Positions 44,250-52,426 of a DNA stretch of 64,000 nucleotides are shown here, one piece after another. Position numbers and translations under genes: made by a program. Numbering within the stretch: position 1 is the stretch's first letter; the number at the start of each line of letters is the position of its first letter. Source of the DNA: Streptomyces niger (GTDB lineage: Bacteria > Actinomycetota > Actinomycetes > Streptomycetales > Streptomycetaceae); the NCBI RefSeq assembly GCF_000718305.1, contig NZ_JOFQ01000021.1:1-64000 (forward strand). The letters run 5' to 3'. Below the pieces are notes generated by a model, which saw only the letters and a program-made list of their open reading frames with translations, ran no database searches and was not told where the DNA came from.

Positions 44250-44611
44250 GCGCCGTGCGCGGTCCTCGCGTACGCGGTGAGCCGCGTTCCCGGACGGGGG
44301 CCAGGCACGGTGGGCCGGCCTCCGTATGGGGGGGTTCGGCATGCCGCGCGGCCGGGAACGGCCGCGGGTGGCGGGAGCGTTCCGCCATGGGCACGCCGTG
44401 CGGAGCGGGTGGCGCGATCGGGCGCCGGGCACAACGGGCGCGTACGGGCAGGGTGTCCTACGGGCCGCGTCATCCGGACGCGCGGCCCCGACGGGTGCCT
44501 CCCGGGCGGCCGGCAGGGCCGCGGGGGCGACGGACGCCGGCGGCGCGGGACGGTTCCCGTCCGGCGGCGGGAGCGCGGCACCAAGGAACGCGCTCCGTGC
44601 ATGGACGCGCC
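44250..44611. other. 362-bp gap between PaaX and HAD genes
   Basis: Convergent, GC-rich and without an ORF of typical codon usage. I see no convincing hairpin, promoter or repeat. This is the left border of the inserted-looking signalling block. Confidence 0.4.
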
Positions 44612-45376
44612 TCAGCGCATCCGGGGGTAGCCCGCGGCCATTTCGACCGGCCGGGGGCGGGAGGCGGCCACCGCGGCGACCACGTCGCGGAAGGAGCTGC
44701 ACATCCGGGTGCCGGCCACGGCCGCCAGCTCGCCGAAGCGGCCGACGCCGTAGGTGACGGCGATCGGGGCCATGTGGGCGGTGACGGCCATCCGCATGTC
44801 GCCGACGGTGTCGCCCACGTAGGCGCTCTCGCGCGGCGAGACGCCGAGCTGCGCGACGGCGCGCAGCGCCATCTCCGGGTGCGGCTTGCCGCGTCGCACC
44901 ATGTCGTGGCAGATGACCGGGCCGACCAGGTCGCGGATGCCCATCACGTCCAGCAGGGCCTCGGCGCTGCGCGAGACCTTGGAGGTGGCGACGGCCAGTT
45001 CTATGCCGTGCGCGCGCAGCGCCGACAGGCCCGAGGAGACGCCGGGGAACAGCAGGCGCGGCCCTTCGCGGAGCACTTCGTGGGCGAACAGTTCGCGATA
45101 GCGACTCATCGCGGTGAGCACGGCCTCGTCCGTCTCGGGGCGGCCGAGCAGCTGCCCGAACGCGGCCGGTGCCGGCTTGCCGACCGCGGCGGCGGCCTGC
45201 CGCGGGGTCACCCGGCGGCCCTGCTCCGCGACCACCTTGGACAGCAGCCGGCCGATGGCGGGCAGCGTGTCGGCGAGGGTGCCGTCCAAGTCGAAAACGA
45301 CCGCCCGGATCGGGACCGTGCCGGCACCGCGCGGCGCCCCCCCGATGCCTTCGCCGACGTCCGCTGAATCGCGCAT
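44612..45376 (-). CDS. HAD-family phosphatase
   Basis: A 254-residue phosphoglycolate-phosphatase-like HAD hydrolase. Motif I is VVFDLDGTLADT (Asp nucleophile), motif II LAVATSK, motif III RRGKPHPEMAL and motif IV YVGDTVGDMRMA. Next to AfsA, a reductase and ArpA-type receptors it is a candidate for the dephosphorylation step in gamma-butyrolactone synthesis, but the family is broad. A consensus promoter TTGACA-N17-TTAAAT lies about 190 bases upstream with an ARE-like dyad over its spacer. Confidence 0.82.
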   Translation of the reverse strand: MRDSADVGEGIGGAPRGAGTVPIRAVVFDLDGTLADTLPAIGRLLSKVVAEQGRRVTPRQAAAAVGKPAPAAFGQLLGRPETDEAVLTAMSRYRELFAHEVLREGPRLLFPGVSSGLSALRAHGIELAVATSKVSRSAEALLDVMGIRDLVGPVICHDMVRRGKPHPEMALRAVAQLGVSPRESAYVGDTVGDMRMAVTAHMAPIAVTYGVGRFGELAAVAGTRMCSSFRDVVAAVAASRPRPVEMAAGYPRMR

Positions 45377-45568
45377 TGCTCGATACCTTTCCGATGCGTT
45401 GACGGGCCGGCCGGGGTCCAGGACTCCCACCGGCCATGGGGGAATCAAATCGATGGCATGTGTGAAGTGTGAAACGCTTCCGTCGGGGCGCATCGCCGCG
45501 GGGGCCTGGCAGAGACGCGTCATAACGGCTTTCATGGAAGCAACGCATCCCGTTGCTCGCCTTTGCAG

Positions 45569-45597
45569 ATTTAAAAACCGCCTGCGCTGTTTGTCAA
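45569..45597 (-). promoter_or_regulatory. Consensus vegetative promoter facing the HAD gene
   Basis: Minus strand: TTGACA (45597-45592), 17 bases, TTAAAT (45574-45569). This is near-perfect for a principal-sigma promoter. An ARE-like dyad overlaps its spacer. Confidence 0.65.
45573..45594. promoter_or_regulatory. ARE-like site in the HAD promoter
   Basis: 9-4-9 dyad with arms AAAAACCGC and GCTGTTTGT, complementary at 7 of 9 positions, the same architecture as the afsA-upstream site at 48895-48916. A gamma-butyrolactone receptor bound here would block the promoter. Confidence 0.5.
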
Positions 45598-45773
45598 TGC
45601 GCTGAGCCACACCTCACACACAACCCGTACACGGCCGCAACGCCTGAGGCGCCCGTGACGAGCCGCTGTCACGTGCGTCACACCGCGGAATCACAGGGGT
45701 ATGGCTTCGGCCACCCGCGTCCCGACAGGACGGCCGGTAACGGCGCCCGCACGCCTCGGCCCGTACGATGTTC

Positions 45774-45794
45774 GAAACCGCATGGTTGGTTTTC
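45774..45794. promoter_or_regulatory. Weak ARE-like site before the first receptor gene
   Basis: GAAACC and GGTTTTC flank GCATGGTT, with an ACC-N4-GGT core spaced as in the better ARE sites, followed by TATAGT (45797-45802). Only the core is well conserved, so support is weak. Confidence 0.3.
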
Positions 45795-45894
45795 TCTATA
45801 GTGTTTGACCATCGAACCACCGAGCCGGTGGCGCCCCGCCCGGTGGGCCACCGGCTCGACCGGCCCCGGTCGGACGAGAGACAGGACGGACACA

Positions 45895-46608
45895 GTGCCC
45901 ACGCAGCACCGCGCGATCCAGAGCCGCCAGGCGCTCATCCGCTCGGCCGCCCAGAGCTTCATCGACAAGGGCGTCTCCGCGTCCGGCATGGTCGACATCA
46001 GCCGGCGCGCGAGACTCAGCAAAGGCGCCCTCTACTTCCACTTCGAGTCCAAGGAAGAGCTGACCCTCGCCGTACGGGACGAGGCGCTCGGCGCGCTGCG
46101 GGAGTTGGAGGAACAGCTCCTGCGCGCCCCCGATCCCGTACTGAGCGCGTCCCGGGACTTCACGATCGCCCTGCTGGACCGGGTGGACCGGGACATCGTC
46201 GTCCGGGCCGGCCTCCAGATACGCCCGGAGAGCGACCCCGAACCCAGCGGCGCCCGACTGCACCGGCGATGGTGCGCGCTCTTCCAGGAGAAGGCCGCCA
46301 CCGACCGCGCCACGGGCCGGCTGCCCCTGGACACCGATCCGCAGCGGCTCGCGCGAGCGCTGACCACGATGGTGGTGGGGCTGCTGGAGCTCGGCCGCGC
46401 GGACCGTACGTGGTGGAGCCGGGAGGCCGTGACGGACAGCTGGCGGCAACTGGCCCCGGCCGCCCGCACGGCGGCACCCGGCGCGGGACGCGTCTTACGC
46501 ACCGCCACCGGCGCACCGCGCGCCGGAGCCGTACCGCAACCGGCGCTGCGCGGCGCCGCCGTGCGCGACCCGGCCGGCTTCGCGCCGCGCCGCACGCCGC
46601 CGCGCTGA
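45895..46608 (+). CDS. TetR-family gamma-butyrolactone receptor-like regulator, with TTA codon
   Basis: A 237-residue TetR protein of the ArpA/ScbR type. The HTH region is AIQSRQALIRSAAQSF, GVSASGMVDISRRARLSKGALYFHFESKEEL (residues about 6-50, in part). The ligand domain is divergent, and the last 40 residues are an unusual Ala/Pro/Arg-rich tail. Codon 201 is TTA (46495-46497), the codon decoded only by bldA tRNA, so translation may be developmental. GTG start at 45895 has a weak ribosome site. It may be the receptor or a pseudo-receptor partner of the gene at 48141. Confidence 0.8.
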   Translation: MPTQHRAIQSRQALIRSAAQSFIDKGVSASGMVDISRRARLSKGALYFHFESKEELTLAVRDEALGALRELEEQLLRAPDPVLSASRDFTIALLDRVDRDIVVRAGLQIRPESDPEPSGARLHRRWCALFQEKAATDRATGRLPLDTDPQRLARALTTMVVGLLELGRADRTWWSREAVTDSWRQLAPAARTAAPGAGRVLRTATGAPRAGAVPQPALRGAAVRDPAGFAPRRTPPR

Positions 46609-46884
46609 CGGGGCGCCGGCCGCAGGTGCTCGCCCGTCGCCGCCCGCGGCCCAGCCGCAGCTGGAGCAGCGGGGACGGCGCAGTCGGCCGGGGCAGGCAC
46701 CGCAGCAGGCCGAGGCCAGGGCCGATCTCCTCACGCCTGCGGGCCACCACCCGCGACGTTCCCGCACGGGCGTGGCGGCCGTCGCGCCGGCGACGACCAC
46801 CACGCCCGGGTGCCGGCGGAGGCCCGGTCAGGGCGGGCTCCGCCGACTGCCGCCCGGCCCGCCCCCCGGCGGGCCGCACGGAGT

Positions 46885-47904
46885 TCACAGCTCGACCAGC
46901 ACCGACCCGGTGTGGCCGCCTTCGACGAGTTCGCGCAGCGCCTGCGGCGCCTGGTCCAGGCCGCGCAGCCGGCTGTGCGCGAAGATCAGCGTGCCGTCCC
47001 GCAGCCCGCGCCCGAACTCCTCGGTCCACTCCTGCACGAGATCCGGGTGGTCCCGTACCGAGAAACCGCGCAGCGAGACCCGCCGGGAGACGATCAGCCC
47101 GGCGTCCAGCTCCACCGGCGCCACGATCCCGTCCCCCTCCCCCAGCTGCGCCGACAACGCGCCCACCAGGGCGAACCGGGCGCCGGTACGCGCCGATTCG
47201 AGCGCCGCCGCCAACTGCTCGCCGGCCACGGTGTCCAGCAGGACGTCGATGCCGTTCGGCGCGGCGCGGCGCAGCTGCTCGCCGATCGGCCCGGCGCCGC
47301 GCAGCACCACCTCGTCGTAGCCCAGCTCCTTCACCAGGTACTCGGCCTTGCGCGCGGAGCCCGTCGAGCCGATGACCCGGCGCGCCCCCAGGCGCCGGGC
47401 GATCTGGCCCGCGATGCTGCCGACGCCGCCGGCCGCGCCCGTGACGAACACGGTGTCGCCGGGGCGGACCCGCGCGTGGTGCACGAGGGCGCCCCAGGCG
47501 GTGACGCCCTGCGAGAGGTGGGCCGCCGGGTCGGGCAGCGCGTCGGGGTCGATGCGGCGGGCCCGTGCCGCGTCCACCAGGGCGTACTCCCGCCAGCCGA
47601 GGTCGTGCCGGACGAGGTCGCCGGGCGCGAAGCCGCCGCCGGGCGCCTCGACCACCTCGCCGATCGCCGCGCCCCACAGCGCCCGGCCGGGCACGAAGGA
47701 CGGCATGGGCAGCTCGGCCGAGCCCATCATCGTGCGCATCGCCGCGGTCACGGCCATGACGCGGTTGCGTACCAGCACCGTGCCCGGAACCGGCACCGGG
47801 AGCGGCGCGTCGGCCACCGTGAAGTGCTCCGGGGTCAGTGCGCCGTCGGTGCGTTCGGTGAGGCGGACTTCGCGGTGGGTGGCGGGATGGACGGGCGCGG
47901 CCAT
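46885..47904 (-). CDS. NADP-dependent MDR-family oxidoreductase
   Basis: A 339-residue zinc-independent medium-chain reductase of the quinone/enone reductase type. NADP-binding VTGAAGGVGSIAGQIARRLGA is at about 150-170, and RALWGAAIGEVVEA and GVTAWGALVHHARVRPG are family blocks. There are no Zn-binding cysteines. Located next to AfsA, a HAD phosphatase and ArpA-type receptors it could reduce the butenolide intermediate of gamma-butyrolactone synthesis. That role is inferred from context only. AGGAG precedes the ATG at 47904. Confidence 0.85.
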   Translation of the reverse strand: MAAPVHPATHREVRLTERTDGALTPEHFTVADAPLPVPVPGTVLVRNRVMAVTAAMRTMMGSAELPMPSFVPGRALWGAAIGEVVEAPGGGFAPGDLVRHDLGWREYALVDAARARRIDPDALPDPAAHLSQGVTAWGALVHHARVRPGDTVFVTGAAGGVGSIAGQIARRLGARRVIGSTGSARKAEYLVKELGYDEVVLRGAGPIGEQLRRAAPNGIDVLLDTVAGEQLAAALESARTGARFALVGALSAQLGEGDGIVAPVELDAGLIVSRRVSLRGFSVRDHPDLVQEWTEEFGRGLRDGTLIFAHSRLRGLDQAPQALRELVEGGHTGSVLVEL

Positions 47905-48040
47905 GGGGGGAGGCTCCTGGGGGTAGAGGGCTGCCGGGATGCGATGCCCCGTCCACACGCGCCGCGTACGGGGGTCGCCGGCCGACCGCGGGTTACCGGT
48001 GCGACCGGAACGAAGCTTTCCCAAATCTCCACGACAGATC

Positions 48041-48062
48041 AATACCGTCTGGTTGGATTATT
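48041..48062. promoter_or_regulatory. Weak ARE-like site between reductase and second receptor
   Basis: ACC-GTCT-GGT core with the spacing of ARE sites and T/A-rich flanks, 80 bases before the receptor start, in the divergent region. The outer arms match poorly. Confidence 0.3.
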
Positions 48063-48140
48063 GTTTGCACCGTCAATAGAATTCGGCCAGATCCGCCGAA
48101 GGCGGGCCGCATTCACGAGCGAACACGCGGAGGACGGCCG

Positions 48141-48758
48141 GTGGCCAAGCAGGAACGGGCAGTGCGTACTCGACAGGCCGTCCTCGTGGCGGCGGCCGAG
48201 GTCATCGGCGAGCGCGGGTACGAAGCGGCCACCATCGCGGAGATCATCCAGCGGGCCCAGGTCACCAAGGGCGCGCTGTACTTCCACTTCCCGTCGAAGG
48301 ACGCCCTGGCCCGCGCGGTGATCGCGGAACAGACGGAGCTGCTGGTGCCGCCGCCGAGCGAGTCGCGGATGCAGGATGCGATCGACTTCAGCCACCGGGT
48401 GGCGGAGGGGCTCCGCACGGATCCGGTCCTGCAGGCCGGCACCCGGATCGCCGTGGAGACCACTTTCGACGCCGAACCGCTGGTCCCGTACCAGGACTGG
48501 ATCTCCATCGCGACCGGCATGTTCACCGAGGCCCGCGACCGAGGGGAGCTACTGCCCGCGGTGAACCCCGCGAAAGCCGCCGAGTTCTTCGTCGCCGCTT
48601 ACATGGGCGTGCAGCTCTTCTCCCTGGCCGCCAGCAACCGCGACGACCTGCACGAGCGGATCGGTCAGCTGTGGCGGCACATCCTGCCCGGCCTCGCGTC
48701 GCCGGGCGCGATGAGCCACCTGGACCCCAACGGCCGCCGGGCCCGGCAAGCCGCCTGA
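48141..48758 (+). CDS. Gamma-butyrolactone receptor (ArpA/ScbR-type TetR regulator)
   Basis: A 205-residue TetR protein that is very ScbR-like: MAKQERAVRTRQAVL..AAAEVIGERGYEAATIAEII, VTKGALYFHFPSKDALA (HTH, residues 5-52). The ligand pocket has the expected Trp (PYQDWI, about residue 119), matching the ArpA Trp119 region. The end RHILPGLASPGAMSHLD resembles ScbR. It should bind ARE operators and leave DNA on binding its ligand. GTG start at 48141. It is divergent from the reductase and lies 232 bases upstream of the afsA-like gene. Confidence 0.88.
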   Translation: MAKQERAVRTRQAVLVAAAEVIGERGYEAATIAEIIQRAQVTKGALYFHFPSKDALARAVIAEQTELLVPPPSESRMQDAIDFSHRVAEGLRTDPVLQAGTRIAVETTFDAEPLVPYQDWISIATGMFTEARDRGELLPAVNPAKAAEFFVAAYMGVQLFSLAASNRDDLHERIGQLWRHILPGLASPGAMSHLDPNGRRARQAA

Positions 48759-48894
48759 CGCACCGCCCGGCGCCCCGGAACACCTCCCCCGCTGCGCACC
48801 GGCCGGTTTCCGCCCGCCATGATCAAGCCGGCGAGCCGGATTCCTTCCGTCACACGTATCACCTCTGCCCAAAGATTCACCCTGGAGCACTGGA

Positions 48895-48916
48895 AAACAA
48901 ACCAGTCGGTTCGTAT
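48895..48916. promoter_or_regulatory. ARE operator upstream of the AfsA-family gene
   Basis: 9-4-9 dyad with arms AAACAAACC and GGTTCGTAT (spacer AGTC), complementary at 7 of 9 positions and close to known ArpA/ScbR sites. It is 75 bases before the ATG at 48991, over the expected promoter. Confidence 0.65.
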
Positions 48917-48990
48917 CTTGGACGCGTCGACGCACGTCCACAGGCGCAGAGTTACGGGCGCGGCGAGCGCCCGTCAGGGAGGTAACCCGC

Positions 48991-49974
48991 ATGACCGTCG
49001 CTCTGACCGTGCCGCAACCGGTGTCCCGGTGGGAAACAGGACCGACCGCCCGCAATTCGGGCCTGCCACCGCTGCGGCGGCTGACCACCACGGTGCCTCG
49101 GGAGTACGTGCACCGCAGCGCCGTCACCGAGGTCTTCCTCACCGATTGGCACGGCAGCGGTCCGAACGCCTGGACCGTCACCGCCCAATGGCCCCGCGCG
49201 CACTCCTTCTACGGGCCGGCCCGCGGCATGCACGACCCGGTGATGCTCGCGGAGACCGCCCGCCAGGCCGCCATCCTGCTCAGTCACGTCGGACACGACG
49301 TACCGCTCGGCCATCCGGCGATCTGGGGCCGCCTGCGGTACTCCGTCACGCCTGCCGCGCTGGCCCTCCACAGCGCACCCGCCGACCTCGAACTGCACAT
49401 CACCGACCACGACATCGTCCGAAGAGGCAGCCGGCTGGCCACCATGCGGCAGGTCTACAGCGTCCTGCGGGACGGCCAGGAACTGGGCACGGTCGACGGT
49501 ACCCTCAGCTGCCACACGCCCGCGGTCTACCGGCGGTTGCGCGGTGCGTACGCCGACCTCGAACAGGCCCTCGCGCGCACGATTCCCCTGCCCGAGGCCA
49601 TCGACCCGGCACTGGTCGGCCGGGATCGGACGGCGGACGTCGTGCTCTCCCCCGCGACCGGCGAGAACCGCTGGCAGCTGCGGATCGACATCACCCACCC
49701 GGTGCTCTTCGACCACCCCGTCGATCACGCCCCGGGCATGCTGATGATCGAGGCCGCCCGGCAGGCCGCGTACGCCGCAGCGGGCGACACTCCGTCCCTC
49801 GCCGTCGCCATGGACTGCTCCTTCGTCCGCTACACCGAGCTGGACGCCCCTTGCTGGATACGCGCCGAGGCCGCCGGGCGCGACGAGGCAGGCCTGCCGC
49901 GCATCGCGGTCACCGCGGAACAGCACGGCTGCGCGGTTTTCACCGCCACGGTCACCTGCGCCCCGGTCACCTGA
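48991..49974 (+). CDS. AfsA-family gamma-butyrolactone biosynthesis protein
   Basis: A 327-residue AfsA/ScbA homologue, which couples a beta-ketoacyl-ACP with dihydroxyacetone phosphate to start gamma-butyrolactone synthesis. It has two hot-dog AfsA repeats: VPREYVHRSAVTEVFLTDW...DPVMLAETARQAAILLSHVG and ADVVLSPATGENRWQLRIDITHPVLFDHPVDHAPGMLMIEAARQAA (each seen only in part here). The paired E-x-x-R-Q-A blocks (AETARQAA, IEAARQAA) are diagnostic. GGGAGGT precedes the ATG. The ARE upstream makes it a target of the receptors beside it. Confidence 0.9.
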   Translation: MTVALTVPQPVSRWETGPTARNSGLPPLRRLTTTVPREYVHRSAVTEVFLTDWHGSGPNAWTVTAQWPRAHSFYGPARGMHDPVMLAETARQAAILLSHVGHDVPLGHPAIWGRLRYSVTPAALALHSAPADLELHITDHDIVRRGSRLATMRQVYSVLRDGQELGTVDGTLSCHTPAVYRRLRGAYADLEQALARTIPLPEAIDPALVGRDRTADVVLSPATGENRWQLRIDITHPVLFDHPVDHAPGMLMIEAARQAAYAAAGDTPSLAVAMDCSFVRYTELDAPCWIRAEAAGRDEAGLPRIAVTAEQHGCAVFTATVTCAPVT

Positions 49975-50008
49975 AGCACCGCTCCGCCCGGCCCGTCCGC
50001 CGGGTGCT

Positions 50009-52426
50009 TCACCTCTCCAGCGACAGCCGCTGCTTGGGGCCGTCGGTGCGGCCTGTGGGCGGGGTACGGCTGCCCGCGCGGTACGGCGCGGGCCACGGGG
50101 CGCCGGGACCGGAATACCCCTGTTCCGCGGCGGCGTGCAGCGTCCAGTGCGGGTCGTACAGGTGCGGCCGGGCCAGCGCGCACAGGTCGGCGCGCCCGGC
50201 GAGGACGAGCGAATTGACGTCGTCCCACGACGAGATCGCCCCTACGGCGATCACCGGAATGGACACTACGTTGCGGATGCGATCAGCGAACGGCGTCTGG
50301 TACGAGCGCCCGAACGCGGGCTGCTCCTCGGCCACGACCTGCCCCGTGGAGACGTCGACGGCATCGACCCCGTGCGCGGCGAAGGCCCGCGCGATCTCCA
50401 CCGCGTCCTCGGCCGACGTGCCGCCGGCAGCCCAGTCGGTGGCGGAGATCCGTACGGTCATCGGCCGCCCCGCCGGCCAGACGGCGCGTACCGCGTCGAA
50501 GACCTCCAGGGGGAACCGCAGCCGCCCCTCCAGGTCGCCACCGTAGGCGTCCGTACGGTGGTTGGTGAGCGGCGAAAGAAAGCCGGAGAGCAGATAGCCG
50601 TGCGCACAGTGCAGTTCCAGCAGGTCGAAGCCGGCGCGCGCGGCCCGCTCGGCGGCGCGGACGAAATCCTCGCGCACGCCCGCCAGTTCCTCGGGTGTGA
50701 GCGCGTGCGGTATCTGGTTGACGCCCGCGCGGTACGGGAGCGCGGACGCCGCCACCACCGGCCAGTTGCCCTCCGGGAGCGGCCGGTCGATGCCCTCCCA
50801 CATCAACCGGGTGGAGCCCTTGCGGCCCGAGTGGCCGAGCTGCACGCCGATCGCGGTGCCGGGCGCGCCGGTGTGCACGAAGTCGGTGACCCGGCGCCAG
50901 GCGGCCTCGTGCTCCGGCGCGTACAACCCCGTACACCCGGGCGTGATCCGCCCCTGACGGCTGACACAGACCATCTCCGTCATCACCAGGCCCGCGCCGC
51001 CGAGCGCCCGCGCACCGAGGTGGACGAGGTGGAAGTCGCCCGGCGTACCGTCGCCGTCCGCGCTGTACATGTCCATCGGGGAGACGACGACACGGTTCCG
51101 CAGGGTGAGTCCGCCGAGCCGGAACGGCGTGAACATCGGCGGCGTACCGGGCGCCACCCCGGCCTCCGCCTCGACGGACGCGACGAACGCGGGGTCGCGC
51201 AGCCGGAGGTTGTCGTGCGTGACCCGGCGGCTGCGGGTGAGCAGGTTGAAGGCGAAGCGGCGGGGCGGCTGGTCGACGTACTGCGCGAGGTTCTCGAACC
51301 ACTCCAGACTGGCGCGCGCCGCACGCTGGGTGGACTGGACGACGGGCCGGCGCTCGGCCTCGTACGCGGCCAGCGCGTCGGGCAGCGCGGCGTGCTCCTG
51401 GAGACAGGCGGCGAGCGCGAGGGCGTCCTCGACGGCGAGCTTGGTGCCGGAGCCGATGGAGAAGTGGGCGGTGTGCGCGGCGTCGCCGAGCAGCACGACG
51501 TTGCCGTGCGACCAGCGGGCGTTGGTGACCGTACGGAAGGCCGTCCAGGCGGAGTTGTTCGACAGCAGCGGGCGGCCGCCCAGCGCGGCCGCGAAGATCT
51601 TGCCGCACTGCTCGACGGACTCCTCGACGGGACAGGCGTCCCAGCCGGCCCGCCGCCAGACGTCCTCATGCGCCTCGACGATGACGGTGCTGGCCCCGTC
51701 GCCGGGAGAGGCCGAACGGGAACCCGACGCCGCGACGGAGCGTTGGTCGAGTGCGGGTTGGGAGCCGGGCGAGGAGCGGGGGCCGAGTGATGAGTGGGGG
51801 CCGGACGAGGAGCGGGAGTACGGATAGCCGTGCAGCTGCACGACTCCGTGCTCGGTCTCCGCGATGTCGAAACGGAAGGCGTCGAAGGCGAGGTCGGTGG
51901 AGAGCCAGATGTAGCGGCAACGGTGGGTGGTGAGCTGCGGACGGAAGACATCGGCATGCGCGCCGCGAGTGGCGCTGTGCACACCGTCAGCCGCGATCAC
52001 CAGGTCGTGGTCGCGGGCGAGATCGGCCGCGGGCGGCGCCTCGGTACGGAAGCGCAGCCGCACACCGAGCTCGCGGCACCGGTCGTGCAGCAGCTGGAGG
52101 AGGCGCCGGCGCCCGATGGCGGCGAAACCGTGGCCGCCGGAGGTCAACGTGCGACCCCGGTGCACGATGTCGATGTCGTCCCACCGCACGTACTCGCGGC
52201 GCAGCGCATCGTGGACGACCGGGTCGGCCTGCTCGATGCCGCCCAGGGTCTCGTCGGAGAGGACCACGCCGAATCCGAACGTGTCGTCGGGCGCGTTGCG
52301 CTCCCAGACGGTGACCTCACGGGCCGGGTCCAGCCGCTTGAGCAGCACCGCCGCGTACAGCCCGCCGGGGCCGCCCCCGACGACCGCGATCCGGCCGCCG
52401 GGCAGCGCCCCCCGCTCCGGGCTCAC
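50009..52426 (-). CDS. Fused FAD monooxygenase/OYE protein (2-aminobenzoyl-CoA monooxygenase-reductase or salicylyl-CoA 5-hydroxylase type)
   Basis: An 805-residue fusion. N-terminal FAD monooxygenase (about 10-395): GRIAVVGGGPGGLYAAVLL, LVIAADGVHS and GNVVLLGDAAHTAHFSIG. C-terminal OYE-type FMN domain (about 420-780): FTPFRLGGLTLRNRVVVSP, QLGHSGRKG, LLELHCAHGYLLSGFLSPLTNHRTDAYGGD (motif HCAHGYL, His pair intact). This architecture is known for 2-aminobenzoyl-CoA monooxygenase/reductase, which hydroxylates and reduces the ring. A 40-residue Ser/Pro/Gly insert sits at about 208-250. GTG 52426 overlaps the enoyl-CoA hydratase stop as GTGA. Confidence 0.85.
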   Translation of the reverse strand: MSPERGALPGGRIAVVGGGPGGLYAAVLLKRLDPAREVTVWERNAPDDTFGFGVVLSDETLGGIEQADPVVHDALRREYVRWDDIDIVHRGRTLTSGGHGFAAIGRRRLLQLLHDRCRELGVRLRFRTEAPPAADLARDHDLVIAADGVHSATRGAHADVFRPQLTTHRCRYIWLSTDLAFDAFRFDIAETEHGVVQLHGYPYSRSSSGPHSSLGPRSSPGSQPALDQRSVAASGSRSASPGDGASTVIVEAHEDVWRRAGWDACPVEESVEQCGKIFAAALGGRPLLSNNSAWTAFRTVTNARWSHGNVVLLGDAAHTAHFSIGSGTKLAVEDALALAACLQEHAALPDALAAYEAERRPVVQSTQRAARASLEWFENLAQYVDQPPRRFAFNLLTRSRRVTHDNLRLRDPAFVASVEAEAGVAPGTPPMFTPFRLGGLTLRNRVVVSPMDMYSADGDGTPGDFHLVHLGARALGGAGLVMTEMVCVSRQGRITPGCTGLYAPEHEAAWRRVTDFVHTGAPGTAIGVQLGHSGRKGSTRLMWEGIDRPLPEGNWPVVAASALPYRAGVNQIPHALTPEELAGVREDFVRAAERAARAGFDLLELHCAHGYLLSGFLSPLTNHRTDAYGGDLEGRLRFPLEVFDAVRAVWPAGRPMTVRISATDWAAGGTSAEDAVEIARAFAAHGVDAVDVSTGQVVAEEQPAFGRSYQTPFADRIRNVVSIPVIAVGAISSWDDVNSLVLAGRADLCALARPHLYDPHWTLHAAAEQGYSGPGAPWPAPYRAGSRTPPTGRTDGPKQRLSLER
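51720..51840. repeat. Low-complexity coding insert in the monooxygenase domain
   Basis: About 120 bases of imperfect 18-bp repeats encode a Ser/Pro/Gly/Arg segment that interrupts the substrate domain between PYSRSSSGPH and DGASTVIVEA. Confidence 0.65.

Larger units (their letters stand above)
45377..45894. other. 518-bp divergent regulatory region of the signalling locus
   Basis: Lies between the HAD gene (left) and the first TetR receptor (right). It holds a consensus promoter facing HAD, a strong ARE-like dyad on its spacer and a weaker ARE-like site next to the TetR start. It is clearly more AT-rich than its surroundings. No ORF looks real. Confidence 0.55.

Noticed and set aside
44612..49974. 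Mobile element carrying the signalling genes
   Set aside because: No integrase, transposase, terminal repeats, tRNA or target duplication was seen at either border, so only an insertion of unknown mechanism is suggested.
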